A DNA stretch of 64,000 nt from Phymorhynchus buccinoides (Eukaryota; Mollusca; Gastropoda; Neogastropoda; Raphitomidae), in the NCBI GenBank assembly GCA_017654935.2, contig CM065698.1:40000842-40064841 (forward strand). The letters are read 5' to 3'. Position 1 is the stretch's first letter. Each line of letters starts with the position of its first letter. Below, piece by piece: positions 11,516 through 50,682 of this stretch. The notes beneath the pieces are model-generated. The model was not told the DNA's origin and ran no database searches. It saw only the letters and a program-made list of their open reading frames with translations. Position numbers and translations under genes: made by a program.

Positions 11516-11988
11516 TTAACTCACTCGGGACGAATGCTCCGGCTCATGGCTCGCACAACCGTTTAGGACGAATGGCCCGGCTCCGGCTCATAAGAGTTTT
11601 CAAGAGGTTTTGATTTCTGGCGTGTAACCAGCTTTCCGGTGTGAAGTCATAACCTATTTTCAGTTTGCTTTGACCTTGCCTCTCTTGAAATCAACCAATC
11701 ATTGCATAGTTTACATTCAGCTTTGGTTGTAGAGGAGGGTCAAAGATCGGAATGTGAAATTTTCCTTCTTTCTATGTGTTAGCTGTTTTCGTCAATAGGA
11801 GACAAACGACGAAGGTAAGGAATCTGATATTTTACGATCGTTTAGTGCATGGTGTTGCTAATCTTTTCTGAAAATATTGATGCCTAACTCTTCATAACTT
11901 GGTTTTGGTGATTATTTTACGAACCTAGTCAAATGCCCAGTCCCCTCGGAACAAAGGGAAATAATTCGGGCAGTCCCGAGTGAGTTAA
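11516..11988. mobile_element. MITE with TTAACTCACTCGGGAC termini (right arm)
   Basis: Counterpart of 3077-3549. The contig after the gap begins 15 bp before this element, so contig assembly probably broke at it. Confidence 0.78.
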
Positions 11989-12012
11989 TAGTTTTTAGGT
12001 TGAAAGGGAAAG

Positions 12013-12605
12013 TACCGTATTTTACGGACCACAAGGTGATGCTTTTTTCCTCAACTGAGACTCCTGCGCCAATGCGTTGCGCCTAGTGTATGACTGAAAT
12101 CTGATCAAACAAAGCTGTGAATTCCATTCATACCATACGTATTGAGATCGACTATCAGGCCGAAAATCGTGAATGAAGCCACCAAAGCAGACGACATATT
12201 GAATATTCACCCCGGGCACAGAGGGGTGGGAGGGTGAATCACAGTATGACGTTGCGAAAAACAATAACAATTATGGCGGACATAGACTATTGGAGCCGAA
12301 ACTCATGATAGAAATCTACTCCGTGTTTTTCAGTTCAGACTTTTGTGGGCTCTCTGAAAAGTGCTTCATCATATGTGCATCCGGATAGCAGCATGAGTGT
12401 AATTTCTGTCATTCTGAAGATTGTTTTGACAGAACTAGGCAAAATACTGACCTCCTTTGTTTGAGTTGAGCTCCTGTTTACGATCTATTTTTTTCTTTTG
12501 TTCGATCATTTTGTGTTGTGTATGTTTAAATTAAGATTTTTGTTAAATTGAGGGGGTGCGCCTTATAAGTTGTTAGAAGTTCCTTGTGGTCCGTAAAATA
12601 TGGTA
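12013..12605. mobile_element. MITE with TACCGTATTTTACGGACC termini (right arm)
   Basis: Counterpart of 2455-3052, with a 2-bp insertion near one end (CGCCAATGCGTT against CGCAACGCATTT) and other small differences from it. Confidence 0.75.
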
Positions 12606-12671
12606 ATAAATGGAGGTCCGTACCTGACGATTTGTTGTGGCGAGGTGCTGGTGGTTGTACTAGTGTGCCCG

Positions 12672-12985
12672 ACACACGTCAGGCTTAGGTTAGGTTAGGT
12701 TAGGTACATTATAGTCACAGAGACATCTGTGAAATTCTGGTTGCTCCCACCTGGAGAGCGCGTTGCAGCCAGAGGCGCGCCACCCCATTTATTTCTTCTT
12801 TTTTTTTTTTTATCCATGCGATTTTTGTGTGACTGATGAGGAAGGAGGGAGGGGGGGGGGGGGTAAATTTTGACCAAATGACAACTTTTGTCGTTGCTTT
12901 TTGGGTTTAACGTGTGCTAAGTGCATGGGCACACGGGACCTCGGTTTATCGTCTCATCCGAAAGGCGCAGGGCGGAATTAGTTAC
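12672..12985 (-). mobile_element. tRNA-type SINE copy with (CCTAA)n tail (right arm)
   Basis: Counterpart of 2060-2378. In this orientation the tail reads as TTAGG repeats. It ends about 40 bp before exon 13025. Confidence 0.7.
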
Positions 12986-13024
12986 GGCATGACAAGTTAC
13001 ACTTTGTGGTGCGCCCTGCTTCAG

Positions 13025-40097
<27,073 letters not shown>

Positions 40098-40478
40098 TGT
40101 GAGTTGATTCGAACATTCACTTAAGTTTTCCATATCTCAGATACATCCCATGGAGAGTCTTTGAAAGATTTTCTTCATGTGTAAAGATTGATGGTTAATC
40201 GTAGTTAGTGTATTTGTCATCATTTTTACTTAAGTGATGTCACTGTCCATCGTCAATTTTATCATTGCATCACAAGTTGTTTACGTCTTTCCGTCATGTA
40301 TGTTACTGTGTCATATATATTTTTAGCACTGGACAACGTGTTGAACCGGAAACGTTGTGATTTGCTTTGTTCCGTGTTTGTTGTTATTAAACCTTTTCTT
40401 TTGGGTTTCACTTTCAACTCTGATTTAATTTCTTGTGTTCTTGTTCGTCTGTGTTTGTGCGTCCACAATTTTGTATAA

Positions 40479-40484
40479 AATAAA
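40479..40484 (+). terminator. Candidate poly(A) signal AATAAA
   Basis: AATAAA lies about 380 bp after the stop codon and is followed by a T/G-rich stretch. It is the nearest canonical signal. A second AATAAA near 46962 would suit a much longer 3' UTR if the GTGAGT after the stop is used as a donor. Confidence 0.5.
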
Positions 40485-40886
40485 TTTTGTTGTTCACATG
40501 TTTTTGGGAGGAATGAGGAATGTTCACACTTTTTGTTATTAGAAGACAACAGCAACAAACCCACACTAAAACCATGGTGAAGTGTAAAGTGTAATGCTTT
40601 GTGAACTCCTGATTGCAGAAGAGGCGACTGCGAAAAGGACAAGGAGAGAGGGACACTGGAAGGCAGACAGAGGATTTTTACCCTAGCCTGCATCTACAGT
40701 ACAGTGAAGAGAGGGCCCAATGATACGCACATCCCTCTTATAAAAACGCTTCTCGCGCCTGGGACTACAAGACTGTTGTATGGACAGATTCCGCAGGCTT
40801 TTCCTGGTGCCTGGAGCCTGAATATGGGCAGTCAGTTGTGGATTTAAACCGTGGAGACCTGCCCGAAGAGAAACGCCTTGCCGTAT

Positions 40887-41160
40887 TTGTACAATCATGT
40901 TTTGAACAAGGTGTGGGAGATGCATTCAGCGAGCGCTAAAGCTGTGTGTTGTTTCTTCACACAGAATTGTCCGCATGAAGAAAAACGCGTTATGACATAC
41001 AATCATGCTTTGAACAAGGTGTGGGAGATGCATTCAGCGAGCGCTAAAGCTGTGTCATGTGTTATTTCTTCACACAGAATGGTCTTCCTGAAGAAAAACG
41101 CGTTACGACATGCAATCATGCTTTGAACAATGCTGTGGGAGGGGTATGCAGAGAGCATTT
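40887..41160 (+). repeat. 112-bp tandem repeat, about 2.5 copies, after the stop codon
   Basis: Each unit has ACAATCATG-TTTGAACAAG, GAGATGCATTCAGCGAGCGC and CTTCACACAGAAT. The open frame across it is a consequence of the repeat. It may lie in the 3' UTR if a UTR intron is used. Confidence 0.7.
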
Positions 41161-41164
41161 AAGC

Positions 41165-42160
41165 CTTGTATTTATTCTTCAGGCAGAAGTTGGGATCTAG
41201 GAGTGCATTGACGAAGTGTAATCCTACGTGTGTGGTACAATGAAGAGGACTTATAATACACAGCAATTCCATCAGTGATGGTTGTGTGCACATCTTTTTG
41301 TTCTCCAAAGATATGCGAAGCCTGGTGTGGATGAGACCATTTTCTTGTTACAACATTCTCGTTGTGCTGGTGTTAGTGTTTGGCTTCAAACTTCGGCTCT
41401 AACTTTGAAACCCAAATGAGGACACATACCTTCTTCTACAATCCAGTGTGTTTTGTTTGTTTGTTTTTCTGAAGGAACAGATAATGCTTTTGTCAGTAGT
41501 TAATTGTGGTGGGGTAGTAAAGGAGGGAAAGGGGCAGGCATGAAAGAATTCCGCGTTTCGCGGAAAATCCGCGGGGGAAAATTTTTCCCGCGTAAAGGAC
41601 CGATCTTGCCGTATACTTATATCTACAAGTCTCTATTTGGCGATTCTCAAACTGGTTAACTGGAAGTCGCTTTAGCTCGCTCGCTTCATTTGTGCGAAGG
41701 AAGGCGAAATGAGTAGCTCCCGCTCAACAAAAGTAGCGATGTTAGCTGAAAATGTGGGTGGAAGGATATTTGTGCCGACCAAATTTTCGGAATAGATTAT
41801 CCCCCTTCCACGCTGAACAAAACTTGTGACATGTGCTAGGTGAAAAGGTGGTTGAAAAGGTGGTTGTGAGGTTTTCTGTCCTCTGTTGCCATGACTATTG
41901 TTCTTTGATATGGTTCAAACGTTTGTTATTGTCCAGAAAATCTGTCATTGTCGACATTGAAGGTTGTGAGATCAACACCCAGTCTGTAATTTATCCCTAG
42001 ATTTACGAGTGATATAATCTATTTGGGCAGTACAGTTGAACAGGAGTTGACGGTTGATGTTCATAGACGATTAACTTGTATACCTTTGACTTCAACATGA
42101 ATATGAGTGTTTGATCTTTACCTCTAGTGATAAATGGTAGGTCCACCATTTAGTGTTTAG
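41165..42160. other. Region after the KIF20B-like gene, nothing assigned
   Basis: No repeat family seen elsewhere in the window, apart from a small GC-rich palindrome near 41563 (CCGCGTTTCGCGG). It could be 3' UTR or intergenic. Confidence 0.45.
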
Positions 42161-42164
42161 TTAC

Positions 42165-42425
42165 TACACCTCTCGGATGAGTGTTTCGGATGATAAACCG
42201 AGGTCCCGTGTGCTCATGCACTTAGCACACGTTAAACCCAGTGGCAACGAAAAAGTTGTCATTTGGTTAATATTTACCCCCCTCCCTTCCTTCCTCATCA
42301 GTCACACAGAAATTGGGTGGCGCGCCTCTGGCTGCAACGCGCTCTCCAGGTGGGAGCAACCCGAATTTCACAGAGACGCCTCTGTGACTATAATGTACCT
42401 AACCTAACCTAACCTGACCTAACCT
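42165..42425 (+). mobile_element. tRNA-type SINE copy with (CCTAA)n tail
   Basis: Same body as 2060-2378, with the tail CCTAACCTAACCTAACCTGA. An AC microsatellite follows. Confidence 0.7.
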
Positions 42426-42866
42426 CTGCCACACACACACGCACACACACACACACACATTCATTCCTATGCACGAGTGCATGCTCACACAAACACACCG
42501 ACACGCTAAGTGTGTAATCCAGTCCACTTTGCAAAATGACAGTGTGCGAAAAGATGTGGAAATACAGAAAATAAACACAGTTTAGGAAATGTTTAATGTA
42601 TCATTGAAGTGGAGTTTTTTTCCCTTACTGAATTACTCACTCCATCACATCATCAACAAACTGATATAGCGTCTGTCAGCTGCCATTTCATGGCCTTCAC
42701 TGGCTTATAGCTCATATTTCATTGTTCAGATTTTTGGATGTAATTAGGCCTATTCTGGATTCACCCGGTTTTGTTTAAAAAAATGTTTTTTTACTTTGAA
42801 CTCATCATGAGACATGAGTGTATGCAAACATTGATTCTGGCATGAAGAAGGGATGTGTACAGAGAA

Positions 42867-42879
<13 letters not shown>

Positions 42880-42897
<18 letters not shown>

Positions 42898-43190
42898 AGT
42901 GCAAGACAAAATGTCTCAGAAAATGTTCAAGAAGGTTATGTCGAAAAATGGCCTTGACAGTGAGAAAAATGTTGATCATGAAAATGGCACTGAAGCTAGA
43001 AATTCAGAAAAGAAGAAGACTGTATCACATTGAAAAAGAGTGGACGACAGAATTTACAACTTGCGAGGAAAATATAGATTGCAGACTGTTAAGTTCGGAA
43101 CTTGACGACGCTGATGTTGATGATGATGGCATGTGGGACGAATATGGACGACTGACATATTGAGAAGGACTGATACATTGTCGAAGACGA
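42880..43190. other. Unassigned short frames after a T-run
   Basis: After a T homopolymer an ATG opens a 40-codon polar peptide (MSQKMFKKVMSKNGLDSEKN) ending in TGA. A second Asp-rich stretch follows in another frame (DDADVDDDGMWDEYG). It could be a decayed transposase or UTR. No family recognised. Confidence 0.3.
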
Positions 43191-43194
43191 AAAC

Positions 43195-43482
43195 CAACAC
43201 ACCTTCTGGAAGTTCTGTGCTTGTAACTTCCTGTAATCTGCCACTCTCTTTGACTCTGCCTTTCCCTTTGCTTTCTATCATCTACTATCTTTCTGACTTA
43301 TTGGCCCATTCACCTGCCTTTTTTCAAAAACAATCTTCCAAGTAATGTTTCTCCTTTGAGCTCCTCCGAAATCGGAATGTGTCGGCTGTACGCAGCGGGG
43401 AGACCAGTGAAACCTGAAAACCGGACACATACGTATCTTACCCATTATGGTCATATGGCCCGGGAACGCAGAAGAAGAAGAA
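43195..43482 (+). repeat. Family-B SINE-like repeat
   Basis: Full copy: CCTTCTGGAAGTTCTGTGC head, AAATCGGAATGTGTCGGCTG middle, GGGAACGCAGAAGAAGAAG tail. Confidence 0.65.
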
Positions 43483-43768
43483 ATTATTAACGCTGGTCTT
43501 TAACGTTTTGGTGGTGATGATTATTCTTATTGTCTTCTGCTGAGATGCCTTGCATCTTGTGTCCGGGATAATGAACTTTAAATTTGGTTTCAGAATGTGA
43601 ACAAGAATATTGAAGGAGATAAACAATTTCATGTGTGAACCCTCTAACCCCCCACCCCTTCACCCCTTTATAAAAATTGTTGTTTTTGAATGTATTGGTC
43701 TCTTAGTTATGCCAATCTTTACACCTCTGCATGCAGGGGACATTGGAGCCACATCTTAATCAAGTGTG

Positions 43769-43801
<33 letters not shown>

Positions 43802-43939
43802 TATAATTATTGTGCATATTCTGATTATTCATAATTAAATTTGTGAAGCTATGTTTTTGTCTCTTCCACATCATGCCGAGCTTCAGATTGTCAGCGGGCC
43901 CGGGATATTGACCAGTATTGATGGTGATTTGACCCCTCA

Positions 43940-44175
43940 TTTTGTGCAGCCAGGGCTTAGGGGCCGTCTGACCCATGAAGTCTGCAATGAAATTGAAGTT
44001 TAATACTACAGTAACACATTACTGGCCCATTGTTTTGGAAATTGACCCCTCATTTTCTTGAAGCAGGGGCCATCTGACCCATGAGTCTGCAATGAAATTG
44101 AAGTTTAATACTACAGTAACACATTACTGGCCCAATATTTTGGAAATTGACCCATCATTTTCTGTAAGCAGGGGT
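43940..44175 (+). repeat. Tandem repeat of about 112 bp, 2-3 copies
   Basis: The repeated words are GAAATTGAAGTTTAATACTA, ACACATTACTGGCCCA and TTTTGGAAATTGACCC. Non-coding. Confidence 0.65.
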
Positions 44176-44276
44176 CATACGACCCATCGAAGTTTGACAA
44201 CAATCTGACGCTCTGATCATGATTATTAAGTTTGCTTAGTTACAAGTTCAACCACTTGAGTGTAATGTATGTTACT

Positions 44277-44449
44277 TCAGTGGAACCTCCTTTATAAGAC
44301 TTCCCATTATAAGACTCCCTCCCATATAAGACCTACTTCTCTGAGACATTGCCCTTGTAAGTATTAAAATTACCTCCCTTATAAGACCTCCCTTGTAAGA
44401 CCTCATTTTGGATGATTTTTGAAGGTCTTATAAGGGAGGTTCCACTGTA
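44277..44449. mobile_element. Pogo/Tigger-like MITE, short form
   Basis: Left end CAGTGGAACCTCCTTTATAA, mirrored by GGGAGGTTCCACTGTA. Downstream of the KIF20B-like stop. Confidence 0.75.
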
Positions 44450-45109
44450 TAGCGTGGATAAAGGTGTCATTTTCTTTCAACGCTTGACAGGAGTTTTCTT
44501 CAAAGTCCTTGGATTGTAGCCTTTTTAGTTTTAGGAGATGTTGATCATTTAATAGTTGTGCAGTTTGTTGATTCGGTTGTCTTTATGAGACTGTTTGTTG
44601 TTTTCGTGTTCATTTCAAAGTACAATAAGAAACACTGCACTTTGTCGTCCATTGTCGGTTGTGTGTTTGTTTTAAAAAGGGAAATTTCATCAACCTTTGA
44701 AATCTGTTTGCAGACTTTATGTGTGTGATTTTATTTTTAAATAATATGCTCAGAATGCATGTTACATATGGTTTAAATAGCATTTTATTTCTCAAAGTCA
44801 CAAATGAAAATCAACAATGATCATTAGACAGGGCAACAAGAAAACTTATATAAGCATGTTACATATGACACAGAACCTCTTGTTTAAAAAAAAAAGATAG
44901 GTTTCTTCCTCTTTTGAATGATTTTTTACCCCCCGGCGGGCTTCCACCTTTCATGGTGGGGGGGGGGGGGGGGGGGGGGGTGCTTACGGAGAGTAGCCCA
45001 ACAGCCTCCTAAAGTCCAACCACACGTCCTCGTCATAGGAGGCGGGCAACGGCTTAGGCTGGCTTATGTGGTTATGGCCCTCCCGTGGGGATACCGGGGG
45101 GTCTTTCAG

Positions 45110-45270
45110 CAGAAATAGTTCCCCCTTCTGGAAGTTCTATGCTAGTAACTTCCCCTACTCTATCACTCTCTTTGACTCTGCCTTTTCTCTTCTTTTTGCT
45201 TTTTGGCGTCTACTTTTTTCTGCCTTGTTGGTCCATTCACCTGCATTTTTTCTATAAAACCCTTCCACGT
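45110..45270 (+). repeat. Family-B SINE-like repeat, truncated
   Basis: Head and body only, ending near CACCTGCATTTTTTC. A G-run and CCCGCGG-type sequence precede it. Confidence 0.5.
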
Positions 45271-45783
45271 TTTTCCTTTTTACAATTTATGACATGCCAG
45301 TTGTTTTTTTTATTGTACACTGGCATCCATGCGTGATAATTACGCACTTGAGTGGGCACCTGTTGTCCATTCTGCAGTGCATATTAGCTTATATAGCCTT
45401 TTTTATGTATTTTAGCTTACTAGTACAACTGTATGTATTTGTTATCCTTTTTTACTGTTTTTTTAAAACCTGGATCGTATAAATGAGAGTATCGTAGCTC
45501 CACGTTTCCAGCACTGTGTGGACTTATGTTCTATAGGGTATAATGATGGAAGTGTCATGTTATGAATTGTACTACATTTTTTGTTTTCAGGTTTTGTATG
45601 TTGTTAAGATTCATAGATTTGTGTTTTGCTATTCGTGGTGGATTTTTATGCGGTGACAGTCCTGAGATAACCATAGCTGTTGACGGGACTATAACAGACT
45701 AACTAACTAACTTGAATGATTTTGTAAAGGAAAATCTATGCAGGATTCAATCCAGAAAATGTGTATGCTTATGTGTGTACTGT

Positions 45784-45786
<3 letters not shown>

Positions 45787-45865
<79 letters not shown>
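45787..45865. repeat. (CT)n microsatellite
   Basis: Two CT blocks separated by CCTCCT. Downstream of the KIF20B-like gene. Confidence 0.9.
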
Positions 45866-45866
<1 letters not shown>

Positions 45867-46138
45867 CACATTGCAAGTTGTGTTTGCGTTTAGCATTTGT
45901 CAGTTTGCGACCAAGGTCACAGGTATGATGAAGTGAACACTTGCGATCCATGCAGTTATTGTACCCTTGTTTGGGGAATCAAAGGGCATTTTCCCCCCTT
46001 CTTCTATGAATACTAAGAAACATGTTTATTTAAACTTTTTTAATTTAATGTTCCCAACTTCTTTGTTTCTGTTAATATTGTGTAAAATTGTCACTGGTTA
46101 TTACTTTTCATTTTGTATATTTGATATTGGCGGAAGCC

Positions 46139-46144
<6 letters not shown>

Positions 46145-46188
<44 letters not shown>

Positions 46189-46190
46189 GT
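46145..46190. repeat. (GT)n microsatellite
   Basis: About 20 GT units followed by TTGTTGTT. Confidence 0.9.
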
Positions 46191-46269
46191 TGTTTATGTG
46201 GTTTTTGTTGTTGCTTTTCCCCACTTGTTGACAATGTAATATTGCATGAAAATGAGTGCAAATTCCAGT

Positions 46270-46445
46270 TACAGTGGAACCTCCCTTATAAGACCTCCCA
46301 TTGTGACTCCCTCCCACATAAGACCTACTTCTCTGAGACATTGCCCTTCTTTGTGAGTATTAAAATTACCTCCCTTATAAGACCACCCGCTTATAAGACC
46401 TCATTTTGGATGATTTTTGAAGGTCTTATAAGAGGTTCCACTGTA
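46270..46445. mobile_element. Pogo/Tigger-like MITE, short form
   Basis: Complete 176-bp copy with TACAGTGGAACCTCCCTTAT and AGAGGTTCCACTGTA ends. Confidence 0.78.
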
Positions 46446-47290
46446 CTACAAATGCTGAGTTAAGTTTGAGTCTTTTTGAACTAGCACGAATTGCTTTCTT
46501 AGAGCTGAGCAGCAAACAAAATAATGCTTAAAATGTTTGATCAACAACTTTTCTCTGTTCTTGTCTTTCACCTCGTTCTCTGTCTCTTTGTTTTGTAAGT
46601 GTGTGTGTGTGTTTGTATGCGTGCGCATGTTGCGTTCTGTACATCTTTTAAAATAAGATGTCTTCTGTTGGTGCCTGCTTTTTTAAAATATTTTTAATTA
46701 GTAGTATTTAATTATATTGACAATTCTTTTCCTCATTAAAAACTTTTCTTTCCGCCAATCCAACCTTTTACGGTTAATCAATGTTCCTGTCTGACGTCAT
46801 GCAATGTGTAGGTGGGATCAGGTTGATGAATTACAAGACCCACAAGAAATATATCTACACAGTACATGACTGTTGATATGTAATGTCAGTTTCATTTGTG
46901 TTTATGCTCAGTAAGAATTGTGCGCTGTTCCGATGGTGATTTTGTATTGCAAAATTGTGAATAAAACCCTGAAACAAAACCGTTAGTTGGTGTGTTTTGA
47001 CAGTGTGTGTGATGTCCGACACTGCTTTAGAAAATCAGGTATTCTGTAGTGTTTTGTTTTAATTGCACAAGTTAAGTCCTGTCCTTCCTTCCTGTATGGA
47101 TAGGCAGAGGCTGGGGTTACGGGTCCGTAACCCTCATTCTCCAGGCTACGGTTACGGGGCTTAATCACGGGACGCAAAAAATGTGCGCAAGTGTTTTGAA
47201 AAGCTACTAACATTGAGTGATTGACTCTAACGTGTTCCTAACCCTATCCCAAACCCTATTCCTTATTTGAACAAAACCTTGATGCGTTAA
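46446..47290. other. Intergenic stretch; second AATAAA near 46962
   Basis: GTGAATAAAACCCTGAAAC is a possible poly(A) site for a long 3' UTR. At 47100-47270 a GTTACGGG/CCCGTAAC inverted region with CCTAACCCTATCCC hints at a fourth TTAGGG-loop element, too degraded to call. Confidence 0.4.
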
Positions 47291-47291
47291 A

Positions 47292-47312
47292 TACAGTGGA
47301 ACCTCCCTTATC
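47292..47312. mobile_element. Pogo/Tigger-like MITE end fragment
   Basis: Only about 20 bp of the left terminus remain before a CTT-rich stretch that starts the next repeat. Confidence 0.5.
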
Positions 47313-47319
47313 TTATTCT

Positions 47320-47850
47320 TCTTCTTCTGTGTTCCCAGGCCATATGGCTATAATGCAGACCTGTTTACTCTACTCTTTTCGAGTAGTATTCTACTCAATT
47401 TGGATCTCTACTACTCTTTAAACCTGAAAATAATGCTCTTTAATTCTTGATTACTACTCATTTTCAGTGAACATTATTTGATGGCTTAATGAATAAAACT
47501 ACACATTTTGCACCAAAACTACTCGTTTCAGCTATCCAGACTACTCAAGACTTGTGTAGGGGCAAACAGGTCTGATAATGTAACCGTAAGATATGCATGT
47601 GTCCGGTTTTCAGTTTTCACTGGTCTCCCCGCTGCATGCAGCAAAGACATTCCGATTTCGGAGGAGCTCAAAGGAGAAAATTGGGAAGATTTTTTGGGAG
47701 AAAAAAGGCAGGAGAATGGGCCAATAAGGCAGAAAGACAGTAGATGACAGAAAGCAAAGGGAAAAGGCAGAGTCAAAGAGAGTGAAAGATTAGTGGAAGT
47801 TACAAGCACATAACTTCCAGAAGGTGGGGGAACTATTTATACGAAAGATC
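47320..47850 (-). repeat. Family-B SINE-like repeat interrupted by a MITE
   Basis: Reverse-complement copy starting with the CTTCTTCTTCTG tail. It is split by the MITE at 47356-47574 and resumes at CATGTGTCCGGTTTTCAG. Confidence 0.65.
47356..47574. mobile_element. MITE with CAGACCTGTTTAC termini (copy 3), nested
   Basis: Inserted into a family-B repeat. The host sequence resumes after an ATAATG duplication on both sides, which supports it as a mobile unit. One end has GGCAAAC in place of GGTAAAC. Confidence 0.78.
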
Positions 47851-47869
47851 CCCATGGGGAGTACCTCCC

Positions 47870-48027
47870 TTAAAGACCTCCCTTATAAGACTTCCACATA
47901 AGACCTACTTCTCAGAGACATTGCCCTTCTTTGTAAAGTATTAAAATTACCTCCCTTTAAGACCCCTCCCTATTAAGACCTTATTTTGGATGATTTTTGA
48001 AGGTCTTGTAAGGGAGGTTCCACTGTA
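47870..48027. mobile_element. Pogo/Tigger-like MITE, left end damaged
   Basis: The right end GGGAGGTTCCACTGTA is intact. The left terminal bases are replaced by the preceding SINE-like repeat. Confidence 0.7.
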
Positions 48028-48289
48028 TACGAAATAAGAAAATGCATTTGTTGACGAAAAATTTGACTAGCAAGAGTTACTATCCCTAAGCTTGGCCGAG
48101 TATTGCAACAACCCCGTAACCGTAGCCATAGTCATAATAATTTGCCTTGCAACAGATGCTCTGTTACGTACATTAATTTAGAACCGAATAGGCTATGCCC
48201 GGGGCAATGGGTGGATGCCTCGTGCCTCCATACGGGGAGCTGGACGACCACGCCCCCTCCACGAGTCCAGGATACCGGGAGGTCTTTTG

Positions 48290-48595
48290 TAAAAATAATT
48301 CCCCCACCTTCTGGAAGTTCTGTGCTTGTAACTTCCTCTAATCTGCCACTCTCTTTGACTCTGCCTTTTCCCTTTGCTTTCTATCATCTACTATTTTTCT
48401 GACTTATTGGCCCATTCACCTGCCTTTTTTCAAAAACAATCTTCCAAATGTTTCTCCTTTGAGCTCCTCCGAAATCGGAATGTGTTGGCTGTACGCAGCG
48501 TGGAGACCAGTGAAAACTGAAAACCGGACATATATGTATCTTACCCATTATGGCCATATGGGCCGGGAACGCAAAAGAAGAAGAAGAAGCATCTA
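48290..48595 (+). repeat. Family-B SINE-like repeat
   Basis: Full copy, very similar to 43195-43482, ending in AAAAGAAGAAGAAGAAG. Confidence 0.65.
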
Positions 48596-48759
48596 CGCCA
48601 CTGAGAGGCCTAAAATCTCTGTAAGCGCCAAGATGGGCCTTCTTCAAGCTGACCTTTAAGATCGAGCATATAGCATACATTTGCTTTGCTTTATCTACAT
48701 GCTTACATTTCATTATTTAATTATCTACAATAAGAGCTGCTGTTGGGAGTCATTTCATA

Positions 48760-48944
48760 TACAGTGGAATACACTTGACACAAAATTCAGGGGACGAAGA
48801 TTTTTGTGTGTGTTAACCAGTATTTTGTGTTGAGCATCAAGTAATAATAAAGAGGGGTTTGTTTCGTCAGTTCAAACATATTTTTGTGCTTTAACCAATA
48901 TTTCATGTTATCCAGTTTTGTGTTAATAAGTGTACTCCACTGTA
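48760..48944. mobile_element. Second pogo-like MITE family (CAGTGGAATACACTT termini)
   Basis: TACAGTGGAATACACTTGAC is mirrored by AAGTGTACTCCACTGTA. 185 bp and A/T-rich. The CAGTGGA start is shared with the family above but the interior is unrelated. Confidence 0.7.
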
Positions 48945-49244
48945 TGTAGATTGCTATATTGAATTGTGATACGCTGACAGAAACTAACGAACAAGGGCAG
49001 ATATGTCCTTTGCCGGTTACGCCCTGTACATGCCCTGCCCTGTATCTCCCTTCCCCCTCACATCTTAGGTCCCCATCCTCCTTGTGACCTTTGGGTGATG
49101 CACCTACAAACCCTTGACTGACTGGGTGCAAATCGTTTTCAGGGATGCACACCCTTAATTGGTGGGGTGCACACCCTTAACACTGAGACATGTCTGCCAC
49201 TCGGCGACATTTAAGCCCCATGTAGCACATTTTGTGCTAGGATG

Positions 49245-50480
49245 TCTTTCACTTTCACTCAAGGTCACACTTCAAGGTCAAGGTCAGCATGGCGATAATT
49301 TATGCTCGAGTGTTTTTTACTCTCGGTTATACAGTACCACACACAATTTGAAGCGCTTCTGTCAAGTACAAATGTGGAAAATATGGCTTAAAACCCAATT
49401 TGTAGACACCTACCACTTTAAAGACCTACCGATCTCCCGGACCTTGACCTTGACCTTGATCGGTATGCCATCATCAGAACGGCCATAAGCCAAAGTACCT
49501 ACATGCCAAGTTTGAAGTCTCTAAGACCAACGGTGTGGAAGTTATGGCCCCTTAAAGATTTTCGGTTTTCAAGGTCATACGCCAAGGTCAAGGTCACGAC
49601 GGCGATCATTTATGCGCGGATGCCTTCCTCTCATGGTGACACGCCACCACACAAAATTTGAAACGATTCGGTCAAGCGGTTCGGGAGATATCCTTGGGAC
49701 AGAAAAACCCAATTTTTAGACCCCTACCACTTTCAAGGCGTACCGATCTCCCTGACCGTGACCTTGACATTGATTGGTATGTCATCATCAGAACGGCCAT
49801 AAGCCAAAGTACCTCCATGCCAAGTTTCAAGACTCTAGGACCTACGGTGTGGAAGTTATGGCCCCTTAACGATATTCGGTTTTCAAGGTCATACGCCAAG
49901 GTCAAGGTCAGGACGGCGAAATGTTTTGCGCGGATGCCTTCCTCTCATGGGGACACACCACCACACAAAATGTGAAGCGATTCGATCAAGCGGTTTGGGA
50001 GATATCCTTTGGACAGACAGAAAGAAAAAAAAGAAACAGAACCGAACGAATACATACTACGAAGTAGATCGGCAAAGGACAACAAACAAAACAAGAAATA
50101 TATAGCGCAAAGAAGGAAATTTCGGTTTTCAAGGTCACACTTCAAGGTCAAGGTCAGCATGGCGATAATTTATGCTCGGATGTTTTCTACTCTAGGGTAT
50201 ACAGTACCACACACAATCTGAAGCGCTTCTGTCAAGTACAAATGTGGAAAATATGGCTTAAAACCCAATTTGTAGACCCCTACCACTTGATCGGTATGCC
50301 ATCATCAGAACGGGCATAAGCCAAAGTACCTCCATGCCAAATCTGAAGATTAAGACCAACGGAAGTTATGACCCTTTAAAGATTTTCGGTTTCCAAGGTC
50401 AAGGTCAGGACGGCGAAACTTTTTGCGCGGATGCCTTCCTCTCATGGTGACACACCACCACACTAAATTTGACGCGGTTC
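49245..50480 (+). repeat. Satellite of about 310 bp rich in AAGGTCA half-sites
   Basis: About four diverged units starting near 49255, 49560, 49875 and 50125. Each begins with TCAAGGTCA-type words separated by about 8-10 bp and contains CATCATCAGAACGGCCATA and TGGAAGTTATG-CCC. Non-coding. The last unit has internal deletions. Confidence 0.75.
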
Positions 50481-50682
50481 GGGAGATATCCTTGGGACAG
50501 TCAGACAGAAAAAAACAACAACAAACAAACAATGAAACAGACTCGAACGAAAACATACTCCTTTGCGATCTACTTCGTAGATCGGCAAAGGACAATAAAA
50601 TTTTCAACGATACTGAGAGAGAGAGACAGAGACAGACACAGAGAGAAAATATCTATAGAAACACTCATCAAGGATAATTATA

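Larger units (their letters stand above)
44460..46265. other. Intergenic stretch with homopolymers
   Basis: Includes a G-run (44959-44980), a truncated family-B repeat and a CT microsatellite. No gene seen. Confidence 0.5.

Noticed and set aside
40851..41126. A small repetitive protein (LNKVWEMHSASAKAV)
   Set aside because: The 112-bp tandem repeat explains the repeated peptide. No signal for splicing or translation, and it follows the stop of the host gene.
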